Program-made: the position numbers and the translations under genes
Assembly (NCBI GenBank): GCA_964415245.1
Contig: CAYQAJ010000324.1
Location: 1 to 5,427 of the forward strand
DNA: 5,427 nucleotides
Origin: CAYQAJ01 sp964415245
GTDB lineage: Bacteria; Planctomycetota; Planctomycetia; Pirellulales; Pirellulaceae
Reading direction: 5' to 3'
Notes under the pieces: generated by a model
Database searches by the model: none
The model's input: only the letters and a program-made list of their open reading frames with translations
What the model was told of the DNA's origin: nothing
Shown here: positions 5,411 to 5,427 of the stretch, one piece after another
How positions within the stretch are numbered: the first letter of the stretch is position 1
Layout: each line of letters begins with the position of its first letter

Positions 5411-5427
5411 AGTTTTCAGTTTTCAGT
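5411..5427. repeat. Period-7 tandem array, AGTTTTC type, running off the window
   Basis: Two full units, AGTTTTC at 5411-5417 and 5418-5424, and the first 3 bases of a third precede the atpC start codon by 3 bases and continue beyond the right edge. The unit shares the pattern AG-Y-T-N-TC with the array at 447-481. Confidence 0.75.

Overview
The window looks like a GC-rich planctomycete chromosome, most likely of the Pirellulales. This rests on three things recalled from protein families, not on a search. The YfhO-type membrane protein has a Pirellulales-like arrangement of motifs. The FHA-domain protein carries an unusual FHA variant. The genes and spacers are full of short palindromes and period-7 repeats of a kind I associate with these genomes. 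GC-rich shadow reading frames are abundant, but only five genes are convincing.

Layout. Bases 1-437 (+) hold the 3' part of a serine O-acetyltransferase gene (cysteine synthesis) that begins before the window. It converges on a long minus-strand block. Read in the direction of transcription, from right to left, that block is: atpC (ATP synthase epsilon subunit, 5407-5000), a cytoplasmic FHA-domain protein (4761-4129), a small uncharacterised protein (4055-3627), and a 988-residue polytopic membrane protein of the YfhO family (3464-498). The atpC gene is probably the last gene of an ATP synthase operon whose other genes lie beyond the right edge. The three genes after it are spaced 238, about 73 and 162 bases apart, so the block is co-directional but not a tight operon. 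No shared pathway can be read from the gene content.

The gene content is housekeeping or ordinary. I found no defence system, CRISPR array, transposase, RNA gene or secretion cluster. The notable feature is a dense set of small repeats of several unrelated types. Three gene spacers each carry a period-7 tandem array: AGCTNTC at 447-481, AATGCAR at 4954-4981 and AGTTTTC at 5411-5427. Inside genes there is a 21-bp tandem array that adds an in-frame heptapeptide repeat to the YfhO protein (2730-2813), a 56-bp near-perfect palindrome also within YfhO (1498-1553), and a 20-bp palindrome within the small protein (3901-3920). A further palindrome encodes that protein's last residues. More hairpins lie in the spacers after atpC and before yfhO. 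All the in-gene elements keep the reading frame open. They look like miniature palindromic elements that have been tolerated inside coding sequence.
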